Positions 12,453-21,935 of a stretch of 64,000 nucleotides of DNA are shown piece after piece (position 1 is the first letter of the stretch; every line of letters begins with the position of its first letter). Origin of the DNA: JANPJV01 sp031425695 (GTDB lineage Bacteria; Pseudomonadota; Gammaproteobacteria; Xanthomonadales; SZUA-5); NCBI GenBank assembly GCA_031425695.1, contig JANPJV010000300.1, positions 29,540-93,539 on the forward strand. Direction: 5' to 3'. A program made the position numbers and the translations under genes. The notes below the pieces were generated by a model that saw only the letters and a program-made list of their open reading frames with translations, made no database searches and was not told the origin of the DNA.

Positions 12453-12958
12453 GATGCCTCCCCGATGCACTGCCGATATTCGGCCTCACGCCGTGTGGCC
12501 AGGCCGCCGCACAGCCGCGCATTGGCGGGCAGCGCGCAGTCCTTGCCTTGGAAAAATCTCCAGCGCAGCAACTCGGAACACGCCCCGGCGTAGTCCTCGG
12601 CATTGAGTTTCTTCACCAGCGTGGACTGGCAGAACGCATGGCTGCCGACGTTGAAAGAAAAGCTCACCAGCGCGTCGTACTCGTGCTGGGCTAGCGGCAC
12701 GATCACGCATTGCTTGAGCGCACCCTCGAACTGCTGCAAATCGGTGAGCGCCCGAGCCAGCGCCTTCGGCGGCGTGGTGGTGTCGCCAAGCTTCACCCCT
12801 GTGGTGGCGCCGAAGCCAATGGTCGGCACATCGCCTTTGACCGGGATAACGGCGCGGTCGGTATAGCCCTCGTGCAGCAAGATGCCGACCAGCGCGGCGG
12901 CGGACAGGCTAAGACCGGCCACCGCCCTGCGCACCGCTGGAGTTGGCGGCAGGATCAT
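12449..12958 (-). CDS. Phage SAR-type endolysin, glycoside hydrolase 24-like lysozyme
   Basis: This 169-residue muramidase has Glu30 in LLHEGY and the GDVPTIGFG segment at 42-50, followed by Thr residues. Both match the active-site region of phage lysozymes. The C-terminal half keeps ALVSFSFNVG and LLRWRFFQGK, typical of this family. The N-terminus has a weakly hydrophobic, Ala/Gly/Ser-rich helix (VAGLSLSAAALVGILL) before the catalytic Glu, as in signal-arrest-release endolysins. The ATG overlaps the holin stop (ATGA, 12955-12958). The much longer open frame upstream runs through the holin and is not used. Confidence 0.88.
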   Translation of the reverse strand: MILPPTPAVRRAVAGLSLSAAALVGILLHEGYTDRAVIPVKGDVPTIGFGATTGVKLGDTTTPPKALARALTDLQQFEGALKQCVIVPLAQHEYDALVSFSFNVGSHAFCQSTLVKKLNAEDYAGACSELLRWRFFQGKDCALPANARLCGGLATRREAEYRQCIGEAS

Positions 12959-13176
12959 CGGTGCATTCCCGGCTGCGCCACGATGCGGGCAACCGTCGCG
13001 CCGATGCTGGAAGCAAAGGCCAGCAGCACAAACGCGCCACGCGGCAGCACGTCGCCGAACAGTGGCACCACCACTTCCGCAGCCGTGAGGGCAGCCGCCA
13101 TAAGCGAGAATCGGATGCTCCAGGCACGGCGCAGAACCTGCCGCCAGTCGTCGAGCAGGCAGAGCTTGGGTTTCAT
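12955..13176 (-). CDS. Putative holin (small membrane protein)
   Basis: This 73-residue protein starts with a charged, Trp-containing segment (LLDDWRQVLRRAW). It then has two hydrophobic stretches (FSLMAAALTAAEVVVPLF and GAFVLLAFASSIGATVAR). Size, topology and position, sharing four bases with the endolysin start and four with the gene before it, fit a phage holin. It would form the inner-membrane lesions that time lysis. The neighbouring 99-residue membrane protein is the other holin or antiholin candidate. Confidence 0.7.
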   Translation of the reverse strand: MKPKLCLLDDWRQVLRRAWSIRFSLMAAALTAAEVVVPLFGDVLPRGAFVLLAFASSIGATVARIVAQPGMHR

Positions 13177-13472
13177 TGCGCGCCCCCCAACAGCTTGAGC
13201 TTAATGGCGGCACCGACCAGCAGCGCAGCCAGGATGCCGGTGGTGATGACCTTCACCATGGTTTGCCACGCCGTGCGACGGGCATCGCGCCACGCTTCCA
13301 GGAGGTCGCGCAGCTCGCGGATGTCCTTCGCTGCGTGTCCGTTTTCCAGTCCAAGATGGGCGAGGCAACGCTCGGCGCCCCGTTGGGCAGCGATGTTCAG
13401 CAGTTCATCAAAGTCCTCGTGCCGCAACAGCAGTGTGGATTCGATGGGCGGTACATCGGTTTCTTCGGTCAT
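13173..13472 (-). CDS. Small phage membrane protein, DUF6127-like (holin or antiholin candidate)
   Basis: This 99-residue protein has a soluble N-terminus (LLRHEDFDELLNIAAQRGAE) with an amphipathic helix (ELRDLLEAWRDARRTAW). One C-terminal transmembrane helix follows (VITTGILAALLVGAAIKLKLL). The layout resembles the DUF6127 family found beside phage lysis genes; I give that name from memory of the pattern. The stop codon overlaps the start of the next lysis gene (ATGA). It is the first gene of the lysis cassette, directly after a hairpin that separates it from the tail genes. Confidence 0.6.
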   Translation of the reverse strand: MTEETDVPPIESTLLLRHEDFDELLNIAAQRGAERCLAHLGLENGHAAKDIRELRDLLEAWRDARRTAWQTMVKVITTGILAALLVGAAIKLKLLGGAQ

Positions 13473-13492
13473 GCTCGGTCTCCAGAAATGAC

Positions 13493-13525
13493 GAAACCCG
13501 CCCAGCGGGAGCCGGAGCGGGTTTC
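13493..13525 (-). terminator. Hairpin between tail genes and lysis cassette
   Basis: A perfect 9-bp inverted repeat (GAAACCCGC at 13493-13501, GCGGGTTTC at 13517-13525) lies in the gap between the last tail gene and the lysis genes. The T-rich part is inside the stem rather than after it, so termination may be partial. It could be an attenuator between tail and lysis genes. Confidence 0.5.
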
Positions 13526-13549
13526 AGGGGGAAGCGGAAGGGGTGCGGC

Positions 13550-13771
13550 TTAGATGTCGATGACTTCCAGCGGCAGAGACGGCGCAACGCCTTCGACTAC
13601 GCCATCGCGGACGAACACGGTCTGGCCCAGCGTGGCTTCGCCGCGTCCGTGGACCAGTCCGCCGCCCGGCAAGGCGATCACGACGCGGCTAGCGCCGATT
13701 TCGACCACGATGCCGGCTTGCAGCGGTGGATCTGGCAGCAGCTGTCGGAACTGCCGGTAGAGGTTATGCAC
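13550..13771 (-). CDS. Small phage tail-region protein
   Basis: This 73-residue beta-rich protein starts with HNLYRQFRQLLPDPPL. It contains a Gly-rich turn (VVIALPGGGLVHGRG) and VFVRDGVVEGVAP. Short proteins with this LYRQFR...LPGGG pattern are common at the end of lambda-like tail operons; their function is unknown. The GTG at 13771, preceded by a GGGGTGG Shine-Dalgarno, overlaps the upstream stop by eight bases. An ATG at 13801 would add ten residues and lengthen the overlap. Confidence 0.7.
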   Translation of the reverse strand: MHNLYRQFRQLLPDPPLQAGIVVEIGASRVVIALPGGGLVHGRGEATLGQTVFVRDGVVEGVAPSLPLEVIDI

Positions 13772-15650
13772 GGCATTCCACCCCGAGGGTTTGCCAGACA
13801 TCCGGGAAGCCCGCCTCGATCCGTGTGGAGCGCACCAGGCCGAGCCGAGACACGCTGCCGTCCTGGTATTCGACGAAGGTACCCGGCTCGACGATGCCGG
13901 TCTCCGGCAGCACCGGCAGACGCAGTCCGACCTCGAACTGCTGACCGGTATCGGCCAGGATCGCGGTGCCGCGCTGGCGTGCCACCGCCGCCTCGGTGAC
14001 CAATGCGTCGACCACCATCGGCGCGATCACGTTTCCTGCCGTGCCGGTGCGCGTGACCTGACCCAGCACGCCCGCGCTCTGGCCGGATACGAACACCCGG
14101 TTGTAGGCGGGCTTCTCCAGCCAACGCAGGGACTCGCGTGAGACCGCATCGACTGGCAGAACCAGATCGGGCGTCACCGCATGCCAATCCCAGGGCGCCA
14201 CCGGATAGCGATGGCGCACGCGCAGGATCGCCTCCGACGGATGCGGCAGCAGATAGCCACCGGGCGCCGCAGCAATGGCGGCCAGCGCATCGATCCAGGT
14301 GCCTTGGTGGGCGAACACGCCTGCAGGCACATTCCAATCCGTCACGCCCCAGTCGATGCTCCAGCCCAGCGGCACACCGTTGATCGTGAGTACGTCATCC
14401 ATCAATTGCCGCGCGGTCCGCGGTTGTGGATTGGCGAAGGACATCACCGGCGCGTAGGGCGCGGACAACACCGCAGTGCGCCCGCGCCCGGACAGACGCA
14501 GGCTGGCCTCGCCGAAGCTGCGCTCACGGGTCAGGTTCTCCGCCAGTACGCGGAAATCGGTGCCGTTGATGTGGGCCAGCAGTTCCACCGGTGGCGCGCC
14601 GTCGGCGGGTGCAATCAAGGCTTCGGCAATAGCGGGGAGAGTCGCTTCGAAGCCCCAGGCCCAGGAGTCGACGTCGAGGCCCAGCGACAGCGAGATCACC
14701 GGCACCGGCACACCATCCGACCATCGATGCAGCGTCACATGGTTCAGCACGACATAGACCCTTCGGATCGGGACGACGACCGGGCCTTCTTGGCCAGGCC
14801 CAGGATGGTTTTCGCAGACGAACAGCAGGTGCCCGTGCGCTGCCGCCAATGCGGCAAACCGCAGGTTCGGATACGGCGTGTAGCAGGGAACGAACGGTGG
14901 ATCGGGGTCATCCGGGCGTACTGGAGGGCGCCCTGGCGGCGGCCGCATTGCGTTCTGCCAGCGCGCGGCCATCCAGCGGCGCATCGCTGCGGCGACCTGG
15001 ATCGCTTCGAAGAAGCGGCGGCCCGGATGAGACTGAGCCACGTCGAAACGAGAGCTGATTGGCTGACGACGATCTCGAAGGCCGTCTTGATGGCTGATTT
15101 GTCGTTGCAGCGCATCGATGCGCGCCGCGTTCGCATAAATGACCGGGCCTGCGGTGCGCAGATGGAGCGATTCACTGTGCGGAACCCGGAGCGCGCCCGG
15201 CGATTGCTGGATTGCGCCGTGAAACCGCGCCGTCGCCGACACCGGAGCGCGCACCAATGTCGCCCCGCGCCGCGTCGTCACGTTGGCGTCGTGCGCCTGC
15301 CCACCCTGCCAATACTCGCGCGCCTGCGACGGGTGGCTAGCCGTGGATGCGGTGCGATGCTCGGCGCCGTCCTCGAACCCACACCCGCGTTGCCAAGCCG
15401 TCCTGGTGCTGCCCACCAGCGGACGCGCGGCCCGTGACGCGTAGCGCGCCTCGGCGATCAGCTCCATCGCCGGAAACGTCGCGACCAGCGTCGCGGACGC
15501 GTTCGGAATGACCAGCGCCTCGAACCGCAGCGTCGGCAACGTGCTGACGAGTTGTGCATCGAGTGGCGGATGCGATCCGGCCGGATCGCCACCCAGCACC
15601 AGATGCGCGCTGCCCGGTGGATGGGCGAAGCGCAGATCGACAGACGCCAT
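13764..15650 (-). CDS. Phage tail-tip/baseplate-associated protein
   Basis: This 628-residue protein has no signal peptide. The first 300 residues are variable and rich in Arg, Ala and Pro. The last 300 (LSLSLGLDVDSWAWGFEATLP onward, in part) resemble the hub-like proteins encoded at the end of siphophage tail operons, with a beta-rich section and ILADTGQQFEVGLRLPVLPE. I place it in the tail tip from its position: fourth from last after the tape measure, tightly packed with neighbours (7 bases upstream). Its precise family is not recognised. Confidence 0.6.
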   Translation of the reverse strand: MASVDLRFAHPPGSAHLVLGGDPAGSHPPLDAQLVSTLPTLRFEALVIPNASATLVATFPAMELIAEARYASRAARPLVGSTRTAWQRGCGFEDGAEHRTASTASHPSQAREYWQGGQAHDANVTTRRGATLVRAPVSATARFHGAIQQSPGALRVPHSESLHLRTAGPVIYANAARIDALQRQISHQDGLRDRRQPISSRFDVAQSHPGRRFFEAIQVAAAMRRWMAARWQNAMRPPPGRPPVRPDDPDPPFVPCYTPYPNLRFAALAAAHGHLLFVCENHPGPGQEGPVVVPIRRVYVVLNHVTLHRWSDGVPVPVISLSLGLDVDSWAWGFEATLPAIAEALIAPADGAPPVELLAHINGTDFRVLAENLTRERSFGEASLRLSGRGRTAVLSAPYAPVMSFANPQPRTARQLMDDVLTINGVPLGWSIDWGVTDWNVPAGVFAHQGTWIDALAAIAAAPGGYLLPHPSEAILRVRHRYPVAPWDWHAVTPDLVLPVDAVSRESLRWLEKPAYNRVFVSGQSAGVLGQVTRTGTAGNVIAPMVVDALVTEAAVARQRGTAILADTGQQFEVGLRLPVLPETGIVEPGTFVEYQDGSVSRLGLVRSTRIEAGFPDVWQTLGVECRA

Positions 15651-15656
15651 CGGTGA

Positions 15657-16046
15657 TCACCCCAGCAGGCCCGTCAGGATGCGGGTGTAGCCGCCCGCGT
15701 ACAGCGTAGTCGTGGGCAGCCGCAGCTCGGCAGTGCCGTTGAGATCGGACGCATCGCAGTCCCAGGCCAGTGCGCCCAAGCCATTGACAATGCGCGCCCA
15801 CGTCACCTCTCCCGTGGTCAGGATCAGCGCTTCGTTGGTGGGCGCGATTTCGAGAACGCCATCGGCAACCGTGCCCATCGGCTCGGCCAGCACGATAGAC
15901 GCCAGCAGCGGACCCTGCGGCGGAGCGCCGAAGCTCGGACGCGGACCGGCATAGAGATGGGCACGCGCCTGTTCGATACCGAGCGCCAGGAAATTGATGA
16001 CACCCTGCAGCCGGTAGCTGTTGAGGTCGTTGGAGATCTCGATCAC
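15657..16046 (-). CDS. Hypothetical phage tail-region protein (129 aa)
   Basis: This small beta-rich protein begins MIEISNDLNSYRLQGVINFL. It contains repeated hydrophobic strands separated by Asp/Asn turns. It shares an ATGA start-stop overlap with the gene before it and lies six bases before the next, so it belongs to the tail operon. I do not recognise the family; a role in the tail tip or in fibre assembly is only inferred. Confidence 0.6.
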   Translation of the reverse strand: MIEISNDLNSYRLQGVINFLALGIEQARAHLYAGPRPSFGAPPQGPLLASIVLAEPMGTVADGVLEIAPTNEALILTTGEVTWARIVNGLGALAWDCDASDLNGTAELRLPTTTLYAGGYTRILTGLLG

Positions 16047-17014
16047 GCCGGCGCTCCCGACATCGGCTCGGCGCGCAGGTTGTCGGCGATCACCGCACGG
16101 AAGTTGTGCTTATGGTCGTAAGCGATCACAACATAGCGCGGCACCGCGCTAATCCTGTCGAAACGATAGACACCGGTGACCGGGTCGCTCCAGGTCTCGC
16201 GCACCACGGCATATGTGCGCTCATCGAACAGCAGCACCCGCCGCGACACCGGACGGTCCTCGGGCAGGTCCTTCTCTTTGACGGTGCCCGTAATGAGGTG
16301 GTCGCCGGCGTAATAGTGACTGCGCGTGCCGGTCAGACGATGGAATGCGCGATGCGAGAACCGCAGCAAGGCGGCGAGATCCGGCACCGGCTGCGTGCGT
16401 CCCACGTTGGCGGGCAGCGCGCGGTAGTGCGCCGGAGGTGCGTCAGGCAACGCACTCGGCACGCCGCCGGCGACGCGATGGACGCGCAGAGTCAGGCCGT
16501 AACCGTAGATGCATGGACGGAAGCTCGCGTTGTGCCGCTTGTAGCCTTCCCACACCAGGTCGCCGTTTTCGCTGATGCGGTACTGCCAGATGCCGTCCAC
16601 GCCGCGCTTCACGTCGATGCGAAGCGAGCGGCGGGCGCCGGTCACCGCCCACGGCGCGGATGCATGCGCAGTCATTTCGTACTGGTTGCCGCCGGCATCC
16701 CAGAAGCTGTGGTGCCACTGCTGCGCCCAAACGATCAAGCGGTGGCCCTGGTACGTGCCTGATCCGGTCCACAGCCAGAAGCCAAAGCAGGGCGAACTGT
16801 AGGTCACCGCCATGACTTCGGCGTCGATTTCGAACCAGAAGTTTTCCGCGACCTCGGCCGCATCGATACGCCAGAAGTTCTGTGCCTGCGTGAACACCAG
16901 ATCGACCGCGTGAGCGGCCTCGCTCCAGGTCGCGGTGATGCCGCCAGCCCCGCCATTGCTGGCAAAGCCCGCTGGAATGCCAGCATCGAAGCTCTCGTCC
17001 AATGGATAAGCCAT
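16043..17014 (-). CDS. Phage structural protein with lectin-like N-terminal region (323 aa)
   Basis: The first 190 residues are rich in aromatic strands (NFWFEIDAEVMAV, CFGFWLWTGSGTYQGH, WQYRISENGDLVWEG), as in concanavalin/LamG-type jelly rolls. The last 100 residues (LITGTVKEKDLPEDRPVSRR, then VLLFDERTYAVVRETWSDPV) look like a carboxypeptidase regulatory-like beta-sandwich. These are typical ingredients of host-recognition tail proteins. It is packed between two other tail genes. No chaperone or fibre repeat is visible. Function is inferred from fold impression and position. Confidence 0.55.
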   Translation of the reverse strand: MAYPLDESFDAGIPAGFASNGGAGGITATWSEAAHAVDLVFTQAQNFWRIDAAEVAENFWFEIDAEVMAVTYSSPCFGFWLWTGSGTYQGHRLIVWAQQWHHSFWDAGGNQYEMTAHASAPWAVTGARRSLRIDVKRGVDGIWQYRISENGDLVWEGYKRHNASFRPCIYGYGLTLRVHRVAGGVPSALPDAPPAHYRALPANVGRTQPVPDLAALLRFSHRAFHRLTGTRSHYYAGDHLITGTVKEKDLPEDRPVSRRVLLFDERTYAVVRETWSDPVTGVYRFDRISAVPRYVVIAYDHKHNFRAVIADNLRAEPMSGAPA

Positions 17015-17017
17015 CGA

Positions 17018-18283
17018 TCAAGGCCTCCACGGCCCTGTGATGTCGAAGGCGAACCCGCTGGTGTTGCCCTCGTGGGCGTAGTCCAGCGTAACGATGAGGA
17101 ACTTGCGCCCGGGGTAACCGAGGACCTGATCGATCAGCGTCATATGCGCGTAGGGCTGGTTCTGGTGAACCCAATACATGCCGGGCAGCATCCCTCGCAT
17201 GTGGCCAGTAGTTTCGCGCAGATAGATCGGATGGAGGATCAGACCGTAGTCGGGACCGTTCGGGAACGGGATGGCGCCCGACCGACCGGAGATGTTCTGG
17301 TTGTTGCCATCGTTCAACGAGAACAGGCCGAGGCGGACGTTGCCGCCAACTTGGGTGTAATCGCGCATGCAGATCTTGCCGGTGGTATCCAGCGAGTGCG
17401 TCGAATAGGTGTCCTGGTTCGGATAGCTGTTCGGCCAGGCACTCGCCGTTTGGTATCGATCAGAGGCGGTCAGAAATGATGCGTAGTTGTCGCCGGGCTT
17501 GTAGCTGTCGAAGTCAGTGAACGTGTAGAGCACGCGGCGATCACCACCCCAGCCGGAAGCGCAGGCGAGGAAGAAGCCACGGTCGTCACCCACGAGCACC
17601 CAACTTCGAGCACCGGCACCATTGTCACCATAGGTTTCGGCGGTGTTGTTGCGCGCGAAGTACCACTTGAACCAGCCTGAGTACATCGTATTGCCGCTGC
17701 CTGAGGGCAGCTCGTTGCGAGTGGGGGCTGCCGGATCGAACGGTGCACGCGCTCCGACGAAGGTATCGACGTCGACCATGTCCTCGGCCAGCGTTACGCG
17801 TCCGAACTTTGCCCAGGTCGTGGTGTAGTTTTCCGGCAGGCTATCGTCGACACGCAGAAACGGTCGGGTAGAGAGCGAATTCGGGCTGCGGTAGGCGCGC
17901 TTGTTCTCGCCGGTGAAGGCGATCTCCAATCCGAGCGGCGCGATCTTGGCAGTGATGCCGAGCACCGTCGTTGCGGGCGAGACCGGCTCACCCGAAACGC
18001 TGAAGCGGATGCTGTCTGCGGTGATGGCGGTGATCGTGAATTCGCCGTTGTACGCCGGCTCCTCGCAGCCCGCGATGCGGACAACTTGGTCGACCAGAAA
18101 GCCGTGGCCCGCACTCATGGTTGCGATGGCGGTAATGCCGTCGCGGGTCAGCCCGAGCACGGGTTTCAGATTGAAGCCGTTAACGAGTAGTGCGTCCAGT
18201 AGCGCCGTCAGGCTGCCCCAGTTGTTGGTCAGCACTGGCGCGCCCGGCATGCCGCTGTGCATCCATTTAACCTTGTTACTCAC
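17018..18283 (-). CDS. Phage tail-region structural protein (421 aa)
   Basis: The N-terminal part (KWMHSGMPGAPVLTNNWGSL) is followed by a small domain (AGHGFLVDQVVRIAGCEEPA) resembling repeated beta-units in tail proteins. The remainder is rich in Gly, Asn and Tyr (YGDNGAGARSWVLVGDDRGF). It sits directly after the 1201-residue tail protein. Homologues of such proteins are usually annotated as hypothetical tail proteins. I infer a place in the tail tip or an adhesion structure. Confidence 0.55.
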   Translation of the reverse strand: MSNKVKWMHSGMPGAPVLTNNWGSLTALLDALLVNGFNLKPVLGLTRDGITAIATMSAGHGFLVDQVVRIAGCEEPAYNGEFTITAITADSIRFSVSGEPVSPATTVLGITAKIAPLGLEIAFTGENKRAYRSPNSLSTRPFLRVDDSLPENYTTTWAKFGRVTLAEDMVDVDTFVGARAPFDPAAPTRNELPSGSGNTMYSGWFKWYFARNNTAETYGDNGAGARSWVLVGDDRGFFLACASGWGGDRRVLYTFTDFDSYKPGDNYASFLTASDRYQTASAWPNSYPNQDTYSTHSLDTTGKICMRDYTQVGGNVRLGLFSLNDGNNQNISGRSGAIPFPNGPDYGLILHPIYLRETTGHMRGMLPGMYWVHQNQPYAHMTLIDQVLGYPGRKFLIVTLDYAHEGNTSGFAFDITGPWRP

Positions 18284-18312
18284 GAATCAGACTCCTGGAA
18301 ATTAGTGCCGCG

Positions 18313-21300
18313 TCACGGCCGGTCCACGTCGCCGCGCACAAGCAAGGTGAAGGCATCGCGGGTGACGGTTTCCGGCCCCTGCTGGATGGTGCGCACGACC
18401 CACACGGGGAACAGCGCGCCAATGGTGTTGAAGCGCAGCACGTTGCCGGCCGCCCAGCCCGAGCCCCAGCCGAGGGCGCGCAGCGTGAAGTAGGGTCTTC
18501 CAGTCGCTGGATTGGTCGGCGCGAGATCGTTGGCCGTGGTGCCCGTAGCAATGACGCCGACGTGTTCGCCGATGACCTGAAACGCCGTGGTGTTAGTGAA
18601 CTGGACGGCCCAGCGTTCGGTGATTGCACCTGCGTTCGTCACCGTGATTGGCGCCAGCACATCGTTGAACGTCGCGGTGGCGGCGTTGCCGGTCTGGGCA
18701 TCGGTGAACGTCCCATTCCACGTCGCCTGGTCAAATAAGGTCGACACATAGGCGCGCAGATCGCCCGACACCAACGCCGAGGAAATGCAGGATCCGGTCG
18801 GATAGTCGTGCGTGATTTGCCGGGTGAACGCCAGGCGCCCAGAAATCTGCACGTCGGAGACCTGCGCCATGTCTTCGATGCGGTGCTCGACCGTGACCGG
18901 CTGGGCGAGGCCGGTGACGCTCGTGAACGTCACCAGCCCTGCTTCCAGGTCGACGGTGTATCCGGCGGTGATGACTACGCCGTTGGAATCGAGCACGCGC
19001 ACCCGCGACAGACGAACCCGATCGCAGTTGATCACCTGCCCGACGCTGGCGGTGAACGGGCCCACCGTCTCGGTATGTCCGATCACGGCGAAGTCGCCCA
19101 TCCGAAAGATCGGTACGCGTCCGTCCTGCGGCAAACGGACGGGATCGAGACCGATCAAATCGGCATCGAGCGGCAAGTAGGAGTACGCAACCGCGTTGTA
19201 CTTGATGGTGTCAGCAAACACCGGCGCCGGCTTGAACACCTTGGCTACGCCGTCGAGCATCACGACCGCATCCGGATCGAACCAAATCTCGTCCTCGTTA
19301 CCAGCGGCGAGCACCCACGATCCGAACCGCGCGCGCACGACGCCGGTCTCGTAGTCGATGGCGCCCGTAATGCCTGCGCCGGCGATGATGCCGTGGTTGT
19401 TGGCACTGACATTGATAGTGCCGCCAGTCAGACGCGTGGCGAGCAGTTGCAAGCTCGACGGTCGCACCGGCGACGCCGGAATGCGGAAGGTGACTTCGTC
19501 GACCGGCGTGCCGTCGAGACTGGTGAGCAGTGAGCGCAACTGGACCGCCGTGCTCTGTCCGGGCACCCAAGCGGTGAGGTTCACCGCGCCCGTGGCGTAG
19601 TTGAGCGCACCCGCCAGGGTCGCCGCGCCGGTAACCGGGTTCAGATCGTAATAGAGGCTGCCCAGGCGGTCGAAGTAGGTCTTGCCGCCCAGCGTGAAGC
19701 CGACACTGCCGGGCACGATGGGTTCGGCGAAGCTCGGCGTCAGGTCGAGCGCCAGGCCGGTGGCGGTGAACGGTTGGGTGACGCTGTTCGAGGTGCCTGC
19801 CGCGCGGTAGCGGACCTTGGCCCAGGCCGAGTCGTCGATGGGCATCGCCGCGCCCGCGGTGATGTACTCCCAGTGCGAAAACACATTGCGGTAGACCGGA
19901 ACGAGGGTGCCATCGGCGAGGCGCGTGAGTCCGATCTGGGTTACCAGATAGCGGGCGACTGGAATGCGCACCGTGGTATCGGGCAGAAAGCGCAGCACGC
20001 CGGTAGCGTAGTTCACCGTGCCGTAGACGAGGCCCTGCGTGTCCTTCAGGTTGCCGTTGCGGTCGTCCCTGACGATCTTGATCGGATCGACCGGACGCAC
20101 CAGTTGCAGTTCGGCCGGCGTGGTCGAGATGTAGTCGAAGGTCTCGATCAGCAGGTTCCACTCCAGTTCGACCGTGCTCGGAATCAGTCCATCGAAGTCC
20201 ATCTCGAGGTCGACATAGCCGTTGCCATCGCGCATCGGCGCATGGAACTCCTCCTCAGTCGGCGGTCCCCAGGTGTAGGCGACGTTGTAGGTCTGACCGC
20301 CGGCCGGCAGCGCGCTCGGCGTCAGCTGGATCAGCCCGGACTGGTAGTTGATGGTGCCGGTTGCCGATCCCGTGAGTCGGCCTTGGCCATCGTCGCTGGC
20401 GGTTCTGGCCACGCCGTCGTTCCACGTGATCGACACGGAGTCGGGCGAGATGCCGACCTGGGCGAGTTGAAGGGTGACAGACGGCGGCGCCAGGGTCTGA
20501 TCGGAGCGGTTGAAGTAGTTCGCCTTGCCGCCCCAGGCATAGACGATCTCGCTGCCCACATCCGGCAATGCGCCGACCGTCACCGCCACCGTGCCGGAGC
20601 CGTAGTTCACCGTGCCGACCCCGTATTCCGGACTGCTGCCCTTGAGCACGCCCGCGCTGTTGTCGCGCAGGTCGTACCACTTGCCCTGCGCGCGATAGCT
20701 CACCTGCAAAGTGCCGGGCGCGGGGCTGGGCAGGATCGTCAGCACGTAGTTGTAGGCGCGATTCTCGATGTCCACGCGCACGCCGGCGGTGTCCGCAACG
20801 CGGATCGGCGCGGCGGCCGGCCTGAAGGTGATGGTCTTGGCACCGCTGTAGTTCGGCGCGCTGGTCGCCATCGCAACCTGGCCGCGCGCGTAGTTCACTG
20901 TGCCGATGACCGTGGCGCCGGCCATCAACTGGCCGCCGTTGTCGGTCAACGTCGCGCCGCTGACGCTGATCGACAAGGTTCCAGGCTGAATCGCATTGCC
21001 GACCGACAGGATCGTGGCGGCGCTGAACCCGACCGAGGTCGTGTAGCTCACTGTGCCATTCGCGGACTCGACCAGGGCTTCGGACGTGCCGCCCGCGGTC
21101 AGGTCGAGCAGCGGCGTTTCGGTCTGGGCCGAGGGCACCAACTGGGTGAAGATGCTGGTGACGCTGGCAGCTACATCGCCAATCGCGATCGGTTGGGTGG
21201 TCTTGACCACGCCGCAGTACTTGGCCGCATCAGCGACCACAGTGTCGCGCGTCTTGGTCTTGCCCGCCACCATCGTGAACAATCGATCCGGTGGCGAGCC

Positions 21301-21918
21301 CGCGAAGTCGTGGCGCAGCGCGTCCGACAACTCACAGGTAACGACCACCGCCTCGTAGTCGACGATTCCGCTGCCCGAGCCGTAGCTGAAGGTCCGAGTC
21401 TCGGACGCCACGCGGGTGACGCGAATGTACTGTGCGACCTCGTTCGCCAAGCCCTCGTTGGCGACGAGATACAGGGTTTTGCCAATGGCCGGCAGTTCCG
21501 CGCCAACGCGTTGGAACAACTGGATGCTGCGCTGGCCGGTGATGTGGTTCTCCAGCAGATAGCCGTTCCACAGCGAGCCCTTGTTGAGATAGGCCTCGAT
21601 GCGGTCGCGCGCATTCGTGCGGCGGTCAAACACCTCGTCGGTGGAGAAGATCGTGACCGCGACGCGTGGATCGCTCGGTGCTTCGGCCACCACGACGTTG
21701 CCGCCGAGATAGGTGTCGGTGGTGTTGGTCTGAATGCTAGCGAACACCTTGCGCAGGTTCACGCGGCCACCGGCGCGGTCCATCTCCGAGATGTCGTTGA
21801 ACAGCGAGTTGCTCGCGCCATCGACGATGACGGTCGAGGTGGGTGCGCCGCCGCCTTCGGCAACGTCGTCCATGACCTGGCTGGCGACGAGCTTCACGTC
21901 GCCTACGAGAATCGGCAT
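18313..21918 (-). CDS. Large repetitive phage tail protein (1201 aa)
   Basis: This is a 1201-residue beta-rich protein with no signal peptide. At least six copies of a unit containing G-(T/A)-hydrophobic-(N/D)-Y-x-x-G occur, at roughly residues 338, 435, 519, 632, 772 and 851 (for example GTVNYARGQV, GTINYQSGLI, GALNYATGAV, GAIDYETGVV). Spacing of about 80-140 residues suggests a string of immunoglobulin-like domains. The N-terminus (VGDVKLVASQVMDD) and position after the tape measure and a 135-residue gene fit a tail-tip or side-fibre-like component. Host binding is inferred, not shown. Confidence 0.65.
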   Translation of the reverse strand: MPILVGDVKLVASQVMDDVAEGGGAPTSTVIVDGASNSLFNDISEMDRAGGRVNLRKVFASIQTNTTDTYLGGNVVVAEAPSDPRVAVTIFSTDEVFDRRTNARDRIEAYLNKGSLWNGYLLENHITGQRSIQLFQRVGAELPAIGKTLYLVANEGLANEVAQYIRVTRVASETRTFSYGSGSGIVDYEAVVVTCELSDALRHDFAGSPPDRLFTMVAGKTKTRDTVVADAAKYCGVVKTTQPIAIGDVAASVTSIFTQLVPSAQTETPLLDLTAGGTSEALVESANGTVSYTTSVGFSAATILSVGNAIQPGTLSISVSGATLTDNGGQLMAGATVIGTVNYARGQVAMATSAPNYSGAKTITFRPAAAPIRVADTAGVRVDIENRAYNYVLTILPSPAPGTLQVSYRAQGKWYDLRDNSAGVLKGSSPEYGVGTVNYGSGTVAVTVGALPDVGSEIVYAWGGKANYFNRSDQTLAPPSVTLQLAQVGISPDSVSITWNDGVARTASDDGQGRLTGSATGTINYQSGLIQLTPSALPAGGQTYNVAYTWGPPTEEEFHAPMRDGNGYVDLEMDFDGLIPSTVELEWNLLIETFDYISTTPAELQLVRPVDPIKIVRDDRNGNLKDTQGLVYGTVNYATGVLRFLPDTTVRIPVARYLVTQIGLTRLADGTLVPVYRNVFSHWEYITAGAAMPIDDSAWAKVRYRAAGTSNSVTQPFTATGLALDLTPSFAEPIVPGSVGFTLGGKTYFDRLGSLYYDLNPVTGAATLAGALNYATGAVNLTAWVPGQSTAVQLRSLLTSLDGTPVDEVTFRIPASPVRPSSLQLLATRLTGGTINVSANNHGIIAGAGITGAIDYETGVVRARFGSWVLAAGNEDEIWFDPDAVVMLDGVAKVFKPAPVFADTIKYNAVAYSYLPLDADLIGLDPVRLPQDGRVPIFRMGDFAVIGHTETVGPFTASVGQVINCDRVRLSRVRVLDSNGVVITAGYTVDLEAGLVTFTSVTGLAQPVTVEHRIEDMAQVSDVQISGRLAFTRQITHDYPTGSCISSALVSGDLRAYVSTLFDQATWNGTFTDAQTGNAATATFNDVLAPITVTNAGAITERWAVQFTNTTAFQVIGEHVGVIATGTTANDLAPTNPATGRPYFTLRALGWGSGWAAGNVLRFNTIGALFPVWVVRTIQQGPETVTRDAFTLLVRGDVDRP

Positions 21919-21935
21919 GTGGGTCCTGTCGGGGG

